A stretch of DNA of 40,078 bases from Saccharopolyspora elongata (lineage in GTDB: Bacteria > Actinomycetota > Actinomycetes > Mycobacteriales > Pseudonocardiaceae), in the NCBI RefSeq assembly GCF_004348985.1, contig NZ_SMKW01000082.1:1-40078 (forward strand), in the 5' to 3' direction. The position numbers and the translations under genes were made by a program. The notes beneath the pieces were generated by a model that did no database searches, had not been told where the DNA came from, and was given only the letters and a program-made list of their open reading frames with translations. Positions 25,308 to 33,562 of this stretch are shown in pieces; the stretch's first letter is position 1, and each line of letters opens with the position of its first letter.

Positions 25308-26903
25308 TCACCTCTTACCTGGGGCTGCAGGTCCGGCCATCTCTGTCGGCCTGGTGACGCTCGAACACCCGTTGATCGTCGCGATCCCCTGAGCCACCGT
25401 CGCAGCAGCAGGCTCGTCCTTCTGCCCCGTTCGGTGGTCGCGGTCGTCCACCGCCCAAAGTCCAACTGCCGTCCGCTCTGTGGGGACCCGGAGAGACGGT
25501 CGCGGATCTCCGCTGGGATGTCGAAGGAACTCTCGACGCCCTCCACCTGGACCGTTCTCGTCACCAGATCGACCGTGACGGGGGTGGTCGGCTCGTGGTC
25601 GAGCAGCGCCCAGAGCCGCTCCTCCACCGGAGTGGGGTGCACGCGGCCACTTTTCGATGGTCCAGTCCGGGCCGCAGTAGACGATCACCAGTCCGTTAGT
25701 ACGGAGGTAATCGACCAGGGCAACATCGTCACCAGTGACGTAGACCAGGCGGGTCCGGAGGGCCGCGAGGAGGTGGTCCTCCCTGACGTAGGTGCTCTTC
25801 AGAACCAGCGCCTGGGTGCGGGCGCTGGTATGGCCATGGCGGCAGCGGTAGCCGGCCCGGTTGTTCACCCAATGCGCGTCAAACCGCCGACCGCACCGGC
25901 CACACACAATCAGCCCCGCCAACCGATAGATCCGTGTGTCCCCTTCCTGGGTTTTGCGGGCGGCGCGCATGCCCTGGATCGACCGGAACGTTGCTTCGTC
26001 GACCAGTGCGGCGTGTGCGGGTGCGTTCGACACCACCCAATCCTGTTGGTCCATGCGGCCCCCGGCGCCGCCGCCGCGACGAGAACCTCCAGGATTACGG
26101 AGGGTGCCGTGTCGATTCCACACCTGCATCCCCGTGTACCGCGGATTCTCCAGAATCCCCGACACTGTTCGCGCAATCCACGCCCGCCCCGAACGATGCG
26201 AGTTACGCACCCGATCAGCACCCGACGGACACGTCGCCCCACGCTCATTGAGCTCCCGCGCGATACCGGCCACGCTGCGCCCCGCAGCGCGCTGCTCGAA
26301 GATCCACCGCACCCACGGAGCCGTAGCCGGATCCGGTTCCAACCGGTGCAATCGACGCCCCCACTGCGTGTGGGCACTGTTCGGGTGCGGCCCCGCATCA
26401 ACCAACCGATACCCATACGGCGGCCGCCCACCCAAAAACCGGCCCTGCGTACAGACCTGGGCGCGCATGGCCGCCAATACCCGGTGCCGCGCCCGCAACA
26501 CCTCCCGCCGCGACTGCGAACCCAACAACAACATCAACGCCTGATGCGCCGGATCACCGAGATCAACCGGCCCACCCGCCTCCGGTAACCACAACTGCAC
26601 ACCCTGCTCGGCCAAGAAGCTCATCACGGCCCGGAACTGATCTCCGTAGAAAGCCCGCTCATACTCGCCGACGACAACGGCATCAAACCCACGGTCCGGG
26701 CTCTGCGTCGCGGTTAGCAGTGCTGCCGCAAACGGCCGCTTCGACCAGGACCGCCGACGCGAACAGCCCTCATCGAAGTACTCGGCCACGATCAGCCCGC
26801 GGCCGTCGATCGTCTCCTCGGCAACCTCGAGCTGCCAGCTCAGCGACGTCTCATGATCCTGGAACTCCTTCGTCGACATCCGACCATAAAAAGCGAACCG
26901 CAC
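25308..26903 (-). CDS. Serine recombinase with zinc-ribbon and recombinase domains
   Basis: Large serine recombinase. The resolvase domain begins VRFAFYGRMST, with nucleophile Ser10, and continues with DAVVVGEYERAFYGDQFRAV and LRARHRVLAAM. The recombinase domain has GGRPPYGYRLVDAGP and ENPRYTGMQVWN; the zinc ribbon has CGRCGRR followed by YRCRHGH. The GTG at 26903 is set by comparison with the second copy, which begins at the same GTG-CGG-TTC. Similarity to the second copy ends near residue 415 (YCGPDWTIEKWP, about 25650). The remaining 110 residues read through a LeuD-like tail in the wrong frame, so the native C-terminus has probably been replaced. Such enzymes integrate or excise mobile elements; the attachment site is unknown. 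Confidence 0.78.
   Translation of the reverse strand: MRFAFYGRMSTKEFQDHETSLSWQLEVAEETIDGRGLIVAEYFDEGCSRRRSWSKRPFAAALLTATQSPDRGFDAVVVGEYERAFYGDQFRAVMSFLAEQGVQLWLPEAGGPVDLGDPAHQALMLLLGSQSRREVLRARHRVLAAMRAQVCTQGRFLGGRPPYGYRLVDAGPHPNSAHTQWGRRLHRLEPDPATAPWVRWIFEQRAAGRSVAGIARELNERGATCPSGADRVRNSHRSGRAWIARTVSGILENPRYTGMQVWNRHGTLRNPGGSRRGGGAGGRMDQQDWVVSNAPAHAALVDEATFRSIQGMRAARKTQEGDTRIYRLAGLIVCGRCGRRFDAHWVNNRAGYRCRHGHTSARTQALVLKSTYVREDHLLAALRTRLVYVTGDDVALVDYLRTNGLVIVYCGPDWTIEKWPRAPHSGGGAALGAARPRADHPRHGRSGDENGPGGGRREFLRHPSGDPRPSLRVPTERTAVGLWAVDDRDHRTGQKDEPAAATVAQGIATINGCSSVTRPTEMAGPAAPGKR
25496..25640 (-). pseudogene. LeuD-like (isopropylmalate dehydratase small subunit) C-terminal remnant
   Basis: In a frame different from the recombinase tail, the minus strand reads VEERLWALLDHEPTTPVTVD, LVTRTVQVEGVESSFDI and PAEIRDRL. 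This resembles the C-terminal swivel-domain region of LeuD proteins (position-specific VTVDL and F-[DE]-I pattern). There is no start, and the pattern fades after 25496. Likely a truncated leuD relic fused to the recombinase end. Confidence 0.4.
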
Positions 26904-27198
26904 CAGCGACCCACCACGACCACTCCCCCGATGTCGCGGCCTGCGGCCGTGCCCTGCTGTTCCGAATGGGCCTGTTCCCTCTGCCCCGGTCACCGCGCAC
27001 CCCGCATCCAACACCGCCCAATAAGGCAGTGCTGGAACGTCGCCACACAGCGCTTGTGACGCAGCACCAGCTCAACACGACCCGAATAGCCGCATGCCGA
27101 CGCCAAGGGCAGAAGACACCGACGACCCCCGCCGACTGACAAAACCCTTGAGGTTCCACAGGGTTGTAGCCTGCGGAAGACGCACCTGCTACCGTTCT
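26904..27198. other. Non-coding stretch upstream of the first serine recombinase
   Basis: No supported gene. A short dyad, AACCCT (27143-27148) and AGGGTT (27160-27165), lies 40 bases before the larger inverted repeat at 27199. Confidence 0.35.
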
Positions 27199-27231
27199 GG
27201 TGTGATTTCCCCAAACACGGGAAATTTCACC
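27199..27231. repeat. Inverted repeat next to a tRNA 3' end
   Basis: GGTGTGATTTCCC (27199-27211) and GGGAAATTTCACC (27219-27231) match at 11 of 13 positions around a 7-base centre. It directly abuts the tRNA-Leu fragment, the usual place for integrase arm or core sites. Confidence 0.5.
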
Positions 27232-27262
27232 GGTCTAGGGGTTCAAGTCCCCCCTCGGACAC
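27232..27262 (+). other. 3' fragment of a tRNA-Leu (probable attachment-site remnant)
   Basis: AGGGGTTCAAGTCCCC (27237-27252) is a T-arm with the TTCAAGT loop, followed by CCTCGGACAC, which fits the 3' acceptor strand of a tRNA-Leu whose 5' end would be GTCCGAG. That 5' half is absent upstream. A free tRNA 3' end beside recombinase genes is the classic trace of tRNA-targeted integration. Confidence 0.6.
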
Positions 27263-27292
27263 TCTCTTACCTCACGAGTTAAAACTCGGCGG

Positions 27293-28697
27293 CTAGCACT
27301 CCTCACTGCTGGTAGCGGGGTTCTTCTTCTGGCACTCGACGGTGAAGTCCGCCTCGGGTACGGAGGGTATCGGGCCGGGTGAGGCCACCAGCTCGGGAGC
27401 TGGACAGCCTGGTATGGGCCTGAGACGCCAGCCTTCGTGGCCACACACGATCTCCAGCCCTGCACGGCGAAGACAGTCACCAACGTCTTTCCCCACATCA
27501 TCCTCGGGTGGTGCCCCACATTGCTGGCTGAGCAAGCCCGGTAAAGCGTCGCGAAGGCGATCCTCGCGGACGTAGACGTGACGGGGCACCGGACTCGGCC
27601 GCGATCGGGCGGACTTCGAACCATGCCGGCAGCGATAACCCGCGCGGCCATGCAGCCAATGCGCGTCCATCCGACGACCGCACTCCCCGCACACCACCAG
27701 ATCAGCCAGCTCATACGTGCGCGCCTCACCGTCTTTGCTCGGCCGGGGCGCACGAATGCGTTGCACGGCGAGGAACGTGGACTCCTCGACCAACGCCGGA
27801 TGAGACAACTGCTCGGAGACTTCCCATTCCTGCACCGCATTCCGACGCACCGCACCGGATCCTCGGCCACCCGTGCGTCCCCCGGCGCCGTGACCTTTGG
27901 TGGAGTGCCAGTTCCAGACCTGCCGGCCGGTGTACCGCGGATTCGCCAAAATCAGCCCGATCGTGCGGGCGATCCACCCCTGCCCCCGACGAGGACTGTT
28001 GCGGGCCGGGTCGGCATCGGCCGGGCACGGCACACCACGCGCGTTGAGCTCCCGCGCCAACGACGCCACCGACCGGCCACGCGCCCGCTCGGCGAACATC
28101 CACCTCACCCACGACGCCGTCTCCGGATCCGGCTCCAACACCTGTACACGCCGCCCCACTGCGCATGCGTGACATTGGGATGCGGACCCGCATCCACCAG
28201 CCGATAGCCATACGGTGGGCGACCACCGAGGAAACGTCCCTCATCTCGTGTCTGGGCGGCCATCGCGGCCTTCACCCGATGCCGAGCCCGCACCACCTCA
28301 CGCTGCGCCTGCGCACCCAGCAACACCATCAACGCCTCATGAACCGGACTGTCCAGCTCCACCGGCCCACCCGCCTCAGGCAACCACAGCTGCACGCCGA
28401 GGGTGTTCAACCGTGCCAGGACCTCCCGAAACTGATCACCATAAAAAGCACGCTCGTACTCACCCACCACCACGGCATCGAACTTCCGATCCGGGTCCTC
28501 CGCAGCCGCCAACAGTGCCGAGGCCGCCGGCCGGTCCACCACGACCACCGCCGCGACCGGCCCTCATCGAAGAAGTCGACCACGATCTCACCGACACCCT
28601 CGATGAGCTCCTCCGACACCGCCCGCTGCCACGCACGCGACGTCTGCGGATCCTGAAACCCACGGGTCGACATCCGCCCATAAAACGCGAACCGCAC
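27293..28697 (-). pseudogene. Second serine recombinase, two frameshifts
   Basis: Paralogue of the recombinase at 25308, same strand. It begins VRFAFYGRMSTRGFQDPQTS at GTG 28697. The frame breaks near 28545 (after DEGRSRRWSW; continuing DRPAASALLAAAEDPDRKFD) and again at 28154-28157 (after THAQWG; continuing RRVQVLEPDPETASWVRW). Both breaks are explained by loss of one G. The rest is intact through the zinc ribbon (CGECGRR) to the stop at 27293, giving about 467 residues if repaired. It preserves the natural C-terminal end that the first copy lacks (GLEIVCGHEGWRLRP and a Pro-rich tail). Real decay and sequencing error are both possible. Confidence 0.8.
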
Positions 28698-28970
28698 ACC
28701 ACCCACCGGTCCCGCGGCAGACCGCAGCGAACCACGACGCCGTGCCGCCACCGCATCCACAAAACCGGAACTGGTCAACCCACCCATCTCGGCCCTTCCC
28801 ACCTCGAAGCCGAGACCCATCGTGGCCCACGATCGCGGACGACTTGATCTACACCCGAACAGAGCAGTCCGATACGCACCCCGACTGAAGCGCTTCCCCA
28901 CCACCGGCGCAGCCTTCCCACCGCTAGCGCGGCTGCCGTCGGCCGGACTACTCAAGCGGTAGGCCATGCA

Positions 28971-29610
28971 TGCCCCACCACACGACGAGCGCTGTCGGAC
29001 AGTCAGCTATCGGACATCAACCAGGTCGCCGCCAGCACCGGCAACGACCCCCTTCTAGACAGCCTCCTGCTCCGGCTTACACACCGAAACCGCCTGCCGC
29101 CGCGGAGGCGCACTCGCACTTCGCCCACGAGACCTCGACACCGAACAGTGCCTGATCCGGCTGAGAGAAAAGGGTGAGACCCTGCGCTCGCAACCGGTAT
29201 CCCCGAACCTGATGGCCCACCTACAAGCACACTCGGACCGCCGTGGAGACGCCGACCCTGACGGACAACTTCTCCGCTATGCCAACGGTTCTCCCACTAC
29301 CCGCCGGCGATACGACCACCTGTGGACGCGCCTGGGACGTCATCTGCCGTGGGTCGCCACCCAGCAAGTCTCCACACACTGGCTGCGCCACACCACTCTG
29401 ACTTGGGTCGAGCGCAACTTCGGCTACGCCGTCGCCCGCGAGTACGCCGGCCACACCAACGGCCATGGCGACACCGGAGCAACCGCGACCTACGTCCGCG
29501 CGAACCTCACCGAAGTCGCTACAGCCCTTGCAGCTCTAACAGGAGAGCCCCACCCCTCGCAACTCCCCCCGTGGGCCGTGGCGGATTGTCAGGATGATCA
29601 GTCAAGCTAA
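28971..29610 (+). pseudogene. Tyrosine recombinase/integrase, truncated and frameshifted
   Basis: The catalytic domain of an XerD-like integrase: ALSDSQLSDINQVAASTGND then PLLDSLLLRL, a frameshift near 29080, then HTETACRRGGALALRPRDLD with the box I arginine. Later come STHWLRHTTLTW (His-x-x-Arg), YAGHTNG (second His) and ATATYVRA with the tyrosine nucleophile. The N-terminal arm- and core-binding domains are missing. Stop at 29610. This integrase, not the serine enzymes, is the natural partner of a tRNA attachment site. Confidence 0.8.
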
Positions 29611-29779
29611 ATTTCAGTTGCCGCTGAGGAAATCGTCTTGATCAACAGATAATGCCGATGCTGACCGGCTATCCGATGGCCTGCGTCGAGGTCGTGACGA
29701 TAGCCACCTCTTCCTTGCCCCACACACAGAGAACCGCCCTGGAACTCGTGTTCGGCGAAGGTGAGGCGGTCAGGACTGG

Positions 29780-30016
29780 CTAGCGCAGGGGTGGGATGGC
29801 GGGGACTTCGGTGGCGTTGGCGATATCCTCGGCGGTCAGTTTGAAGCTGTCGGGATAGCTGTCACGCCGGGTACGGCGGTCAGGTTCGCTGGTGCGCCAC
29901 ATGTAGAGGCACGGAAGGCATTGCAGCACTTCCCACACCCCGGGCACCGGGGAGGTCGTCACGCTGCGGATCTCGGCTGCGGCGCAGCGCGGGCACACGG
30001 TTTCTTCGGCGCTCAT
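29780..30016 (-). CDS. vdcD: Hydroxyarylic acid decarboxylase subunit D
   Basis: A 78-residue protein like VdcD/BsdD, the small third component of non-oxidative hydroxybenzoate/vanillate decarboxylases. It opens with a zinc-ribbon half (CPRC, residues 8-11), has the family sentence TSPVPGVWEVLQCLPCLYMW with the second CxxC, then RTSEP, and ends in VPAIPPLR. Its role in the complex is not settled, but it is needed for full activity in known systems. ATG at 30016 has AGGAAGGAAAG upstream; it follows the C subunit by 27 bases. Confidence 0.88.
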   Translation of the reverse strand: MSAEETVCPRCAAAEIRSVTTSPVPGVWEVLQCLPCLYMWRTSEPDRRTRRDSYPDSFKLTAEDIANATEVPAIPPLR

Positions 30017-30043
30017 CGAACTTTCCTTCCTGGAAGCGGAGTT

Positions 30044-31468
30044 TCAGCGCTTGTTGAGCAGTGAACGCAGGCGATCGGCCCACGCCGCGGTCTCGGGCAG
30101 GTCCTTGGTGGGGGTGCTGAAGTTGCCCCGCACGTCGGGCTGTACCGGGGTCGTCGCGTCGATGATCATCTTGCTGGTGATGCCCGCTGGCTGGGAGGCC
30201 GGAGCCAGTTCCACTACCGACAGGTTCGGGATGACCACCACGTCCTCTGCCGGGTTGACCTTCGCCGACTGCGCCCACATCACCTGTGGCAGGTCGAACG
30301 GGTCCACGTCCTCGTCGAGGAGGATCACTTGGCTGACGTAGCCGAGCCCGTGCGGTGTGGTCATCGCGCGCATGCCCACTGCCTTGGCGAACCCGCCGTA
30401 GCGCTTCGCCGTGGAGATGATCACCAGCAGCCCGTGCGTGTACATCGCGTTCACGGCGCGAACTTCCGGGAACTCCGCGCGCAGCTGCTTGAGCAGCGGC
30501 ACACAGGTGTTCGGACCCACCAGGTAGTCGCACTCGGTCCACGGCATGCCCAGGTACAGGGATTCGAAGATCGGGTTGTTGCGGAAGGAGATCCGCTCGA
30601 TGCGCACCACCGGCATCCGCCGACCGCCCGAGTAGTGCCCGGTGAACTCCCCGAACGGTCCCTCGAGCTGCCGCACCCGCGACTCGATGCGGCCCTCGAT
30701 CACCACTTCCGCACCCCACGGCACGTCGAGTCCGGTCAGCGGTGCCGTGGCGATGGGCATGGGAGCGCCGCGCAGTGCGCCGGCCATCTCGTACTCGGAC
30801 TGGTCGTAGGCCATCGGCATGCCCGCCACGATCGGCACCACCGGTTCGTTGCCCAGTGTGATGGCCACCGGCAGATCCTCTCCCTTCTCTTCGGCCTTGC
30901 GCAGGTGCTGGGCGATGTCGTGCATCGGAACCGGTTGCAACGCGAGGCGATCCCGGCCGATGACCTCGATGCGGTAGATACCCAGGTTCTGACGGTCGAA
31001 GTCCTCCGGCGCGTCCGGATCCCGCGAGACCACGGCGGCCTTGTCCAGATTGAACCCGCCGTCACCGTCGTTGAGCCGGAACAGCGGAAGCACGTCGAAC
31101 AGGTCGAGGTCCGCGCCGGTGACGCTGTTCTCCCGCCACGGCGCGTCCTCCCGGCGCTCCTGCGCGACGGGGAAATCGTCCCAGCGCCGCGCGAACTCCT
31201 CGACCTGCTCGCGGGTGGAGGTCTCCTTGGGCAAGCCCAGGGCCAGCGCGTGGTTGCGCCACGAGCCGTGCACGTTCATCGCGATCCGCGCGTTGGTGAA
31301 GCCCTTGACCTGGTCGAACCACAACGCGGGCGCGCCCTCCCCGATGCACCCGGCGGCGTTGGCGGCTGCTGCCAGGTCGGGCTCGGGCAGCACCTCATCG
31401 GGAATCCGCAGCAGCTGCCCCTGCTGCTCCAGGGTGTTCAGGAACGACCGGAGGTCGTCGTAGGCCAT
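30044..31468 (-). CDS. vdcC: UbiD-family hydroxyarylic acid decarboxylase subunit C
   Basis: A 474-residue UbiD-type decarboxylase that uses prenylated FMN, made by the neighbouring UbiX-like protein, to remove CO2 from vanillate or 4-hydroxybenzoate-like acids. It begins MAYDDLRSFLNTLEQQGQLL. The catalytic region IEGRIESRVRQLEGPFGEFT contains the Arg-Glu-Glu set of the family. The C-terminal segments VVVIPNLSVVELAP and GITSKMIIDATTP are typical of the VdcC/BsdC branch. ATG at 31468 has GAGGAG upstream; an in-frame ATG at 31498 gives a non-conserved extension. Middle gene of the BCD operon. Substrate within the phenolic acids is inferred from gene order, not from residues. Confidence 0.9.
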   Translation of the reverse strand: MAYDDLRSFLNTLEQQGQLLRIPDEVLPEPDLAAAANAAGCIGEGAPALWFDQVKGFTNARIAMNVHGSWRNHALALGLPKETSTREQVEEFARRWDDFPVAQERREDAPWRENSVTGADLDLFDVLPLFRLNDGDGGFNLDKAAVVSRDPDAPEDFDRQNLGIYRIEVIGRDRLALQPVPMHDIAQHLRKAEEKGEDLPVAITLGNEPVVPIVAGMPMAYDQSEYEMAGALRGAPMPIATAPLTGLDVPWGAEVVIEGRIESRVRQLEGPFGEFTGHYSGGRRMPVVRIERISFRNNPIFESLYLGMPWTECDYLVGPNTCVPLLKQLRAEFPEVRAVNAMYTHGLLVIISTAKRYGGFAKAVGMRAMTTPHGLGYVSQVILLDEDVDPFDLPQVMWAQSAKVNPAEDVVVIPNLSVVELAPASQPAGITSKMIIDATTPVQPDVRGNFSTPTKDLPETAAWADRLRSLLNKR

Positions 31469-31508
31469 GTGCTCTCCTCGAAAAGAACTGTGCGGCAAGG
31501 GGAAAGTG

Positions 31509-32102
31509 TCAGGATGCTGCGCGCTTCCGCAGCCGAGTCGTCCGAAGTCCCTCCCACCGCTGCGCGACGGGGGCGGGCAGGTCCAGCTGGTCCAGCACGC
31601 GGGTGACGATGTGTTCGACGACTTCGTCGATGGAGGCCGGGTTGTGGTAGAACGCGGGCATCGGCGGCACGATGCGCACCCCCATCCGGGACAGCGCGAG
31701 CATGTTCTCCAGGTGGATCTCGCTCAGCGGTGTCTCGCGCGGCACTAGCACGAGCGGCCGGCGTTCCTTGATCGTCACGTCCGCTGCGCGCGCGATGAGC
31801 CCGTCGGCGTAGCCGGCGCGGATCCCGGCGACGGTTTTCATCGAGCACGGCACGATGACCATGCCGTCGGTGCGGAATGACCCCGACGAGATGCTCGCAC
31901 CCTGGTCGTCGGGGTTGTGGACGACGTCGGCGAGCTCACCGATCTCCTTGGTGCTCAGTCCGGTCTCCAGCTCCGCGGTCGCCCGGGCCCATCGGCTGAT
32001 CACCAGGTGGGTCTCCACATCGGATAGCTCTGCCAGCTGCGCCAGCAGCCGGACCGCGAGCGGAGCCCCGGTCGCCCCGGTCATGCCAACGACGAGTCGC
32101 AT
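31509..32102 (-). CDS. vdcB: UbiX-family flavin prenyltransferase, subunit B
   Basis: A 197-residue UbiX-like flavin prenyltransferase that joins dimethylallyl phosphate to FMN to make the UbiD cofactor. Seen: VVGMTGATGAPLAVRLL for FMN binding, SGSFRTDGMVIVPCSMKTVA around residue 75, and VLVPRETPLSEIHLENMLAL, the conserved segment lining the prenyl site. ATG at 32102 is preceded by AAAAGGAG. First gene of the operon, divergent from the AraC regulator. Confidence 0.92.
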   Translation of the reverse strand: MRLVVGMTGATGAPLAVRLLAQLAELSDVETHLVISRWARATAELETGLSTKEIGELADVVHNPDDQGASISSGSFRTDGMVIVPCSMKTVAGIRAGYADGLIARAADVTIKERRPLVLVPRETPLSEIHLENMLALSRMGVRIVPPMPAFYHNPASIDEVVEHIVTRVLDQLDLPAPVAQRWEGLRTTRLRKRAAS

Positions 32103-32213
32103 GCTTCTCCTTTTCGGTCACTCCAGCTCCGACACCTCCACATTAGGAGCCGATATCGCAGGTGAGCGGGTACGCTGGTGACAAACCATGGGAAGAATCG
32201 GACAAGAACAGGT

Positions 32214-33092
32214 ATGCGGATGCCCGAGATCACCGATGTCGCCTACCGGCCGGGGCTGAGCACGCCGATCGGGATGGACGTGGCGGATTTCGCCGAGCTG
32301 CGCGAACGGGGCGAGCGGCGGGAGATCGACCTGGCTGCCCCACAACGGCCCGACTTCCACCACCTCATCCACGTCGCCGGGGACGCCGAACCGCTGCCGC
32401 ACTCGGTGGACTTCGCCACCCACGTAATCGAGCCGGGCGGATGGCTGTGGGTGCGGCCGGGCCAGGTCCACCAGTACGCGGCCGAGCCGGGCGGTGCGCT
32501 GACCCGCTCACACGGCGCCATCGTGATCTGGCGCCCGGGTTTCGTGACCATCGACCCACCACTCAGCGAAACCCCGGTGCTGCCGACCCGCTCGACCGCC
32601 CACCTGGTCGACCTCGCTCGCCAGCACCTGTTCGCCGAGTACGAAGAGCTGGGCACCCTGACGCTGGAGGAGCACAACCGGGCGCTGCGCATGCTGTTGG
32701 CGGTCCTCCTGCTGCGCCTTGCCCACGCCAGCCCGGAACTACCTTCCGCCGCACCGCCGGACGGGCCCTTCGCGCGGTTCCACGCAGCTGTCGAACGCGA
32801 CTTCACCCGCACCCACCGCGTCGCCGACTACGCCGCCGCCCTCGGCTACAGCACCCGAACCCTCACCCGAGCCGCGCTAGCTGCCTCCGGCACCACAGCC
32901 AAGGCCTACCTCGACGCCCGCATCATCCTGGAAGCCAAACGCCTCCTGGTGCACACCGACAACACCTCAGCTGACATTGCCCGCCACCTCGGCTTCGAAA
33001 ACCCCGGCGATTTCAACAAGTTCTTCCGCAAACACGACGGTCGAACGCCGCTGGCATTCCGCGCCGAAGCACGCGGCACGACGGAGCGATGA
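32214..33092 (+). CDS. AraC-family transcriptional regulator
   Basis: A 292-residue AraC regulator: N-terminal cupin-like sensing domain (PHSVDFATHVIEPGGWLWVR, residues 56-90) and C-terminal double helix-turn-helix (VADYAAALGYSTRTLTRAAL, then ADIARHLGFENPGDFNKFFR). It is divergent from vdcBCD and probably activates it in response to a phenolic acid. Start is uncertain: ATG 32214, ATG 32220 or GTG 32178 are in frame; 32214 has GGACAAGAACAGG before it. The tail is followed at once by IS30 remnants, so the gene end marks the edge of the mobile scar. Confidence 0.86.
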   Translation: MRMPEITDVAYRPGLSTPIGMDVADFAELRERGERREIDLAAPQRPDFHHLIHVAGDAEPLPHSVDFATHVIEPGGWLWVRPGQVHQYAAEPGGALTRSHGAIVIWRPGFVTIDPPLSETPVLPTRSTAHLVDLARQHLFAEYEELGTLTLEEHNRALRMLLAVLLLRLAHASPELPSAAPPDGPFARFHAAVERDFTRTHRVADYAAALGYSTRTLTRAALAASGTTAKAYLDARIILEAKRLLVHTDNTSADIARHLGFENPGDFNKFFRKHDGRTPLAFRAEARGTTER

Positions 33093-33175
33093 ATCTCCCG
33101 CTCCCGCGCCAGAACGACTGCCCCTCACGAACAAACTCGACCACGGAGCGACACGCGTATCTAAAACGGCGAGGC

Positions 33176-33310
33176 CACGCATTGCGGGACACGCTCACCT
33201 GGGACCAGGGGCCGAGATGGCCGAACACCGTGCCTCCACGATGGCCACCAACATGGCCGTCTACCTCTGCGATCCAGGAAAACCTTGGCAGCGCGGCAGC
33301 AACGAAAACA
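33176..33310 (+). pseudogene. IS30-family transposase, left part interrupted by IS110
   Basis: HALRDTLTWDQG, then after a one-base loss in the G-run at 33208-33211, AEMAEHRASTMATNMAVYLC and DPGKPWQRGSNEN. This is the DDE core of an IS30 transposase. It stops exactly at the IS110 junction and resumes at 34631. Upstream to 33093 no clear IS30 sequence is seen, so the N-terminal part is lost. Confidence 0.8.
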
Positions 33311-33360
33311 CCTATTGGTCATGATGATCCGGGCCGGGCTTCTTCGACGGGAGACGCTTC

Positions 33361-33521
33361 GGTCGGGCCGTTGGGTGACTCGGAAAACACGTGCCGCAAG
33401 GCTTTCCGTTGATATGTCCACGGCGGCCCACAGGGCGAGAGCCCTGGCCTGGAGTGACTTGATAGAAGCCTGCTGAGCCGTCAACTCGCAATAGGTCTGT
33501 CCCCAGGCCAGGGCTCTTGCC
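33361..33521 (+). ncRNA. Candidate bridge RNA of the IS110 element
   Basis: Two structured loops lie in the non-coding left end. Loop 1 is closed by GGGCCGTTG (33365-33373) with CGGCGGCCC (33421-33429, two G-U pairs). It contains GAAAACAC (33383-33390), equal to the left target flank 33304-33311, a small hairpin GCC-GCAA-GGC (33393-33402), and CCGTTGAT (33406-33413), the reverse complement of the right flank 34631-34638. Loop 2 is closed by a 19-bp stem (33434-33452 with 33503-33521, one G-U). It contains ATAGAAGC (33462-33469), equal to the right end 34623-34630, and CAATAGGT (33489-33496), the reverse complement of the left junction 33310-33317. This is the target-loop/donor-loop order known for IS110 bridge RNAs. 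The exact 5' and 3' ends are not determined. Confidence 0.8.
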
Positions 33522-33562
33522 TCTGCCCCGTCATCCACGACAGCGGAGGAGAGGCCAGCTCG

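Noticed and set aside
27175..27262. A complete tRNA-Leu gene
   Set aside because: Only the T-arm and 3' acceptor strand are present; no GTCCGAG 5' end, D-arm or anticodon arm can be placed upstream.
27235..27870. Open frame ending in arginine-glycine-Asp-Leu-Asn-Pro
   Set aside because: This ending is the known false signature of reading a tRNA T-arm on the opposite strand; the true gene there is the second serine recombinase in another frame.
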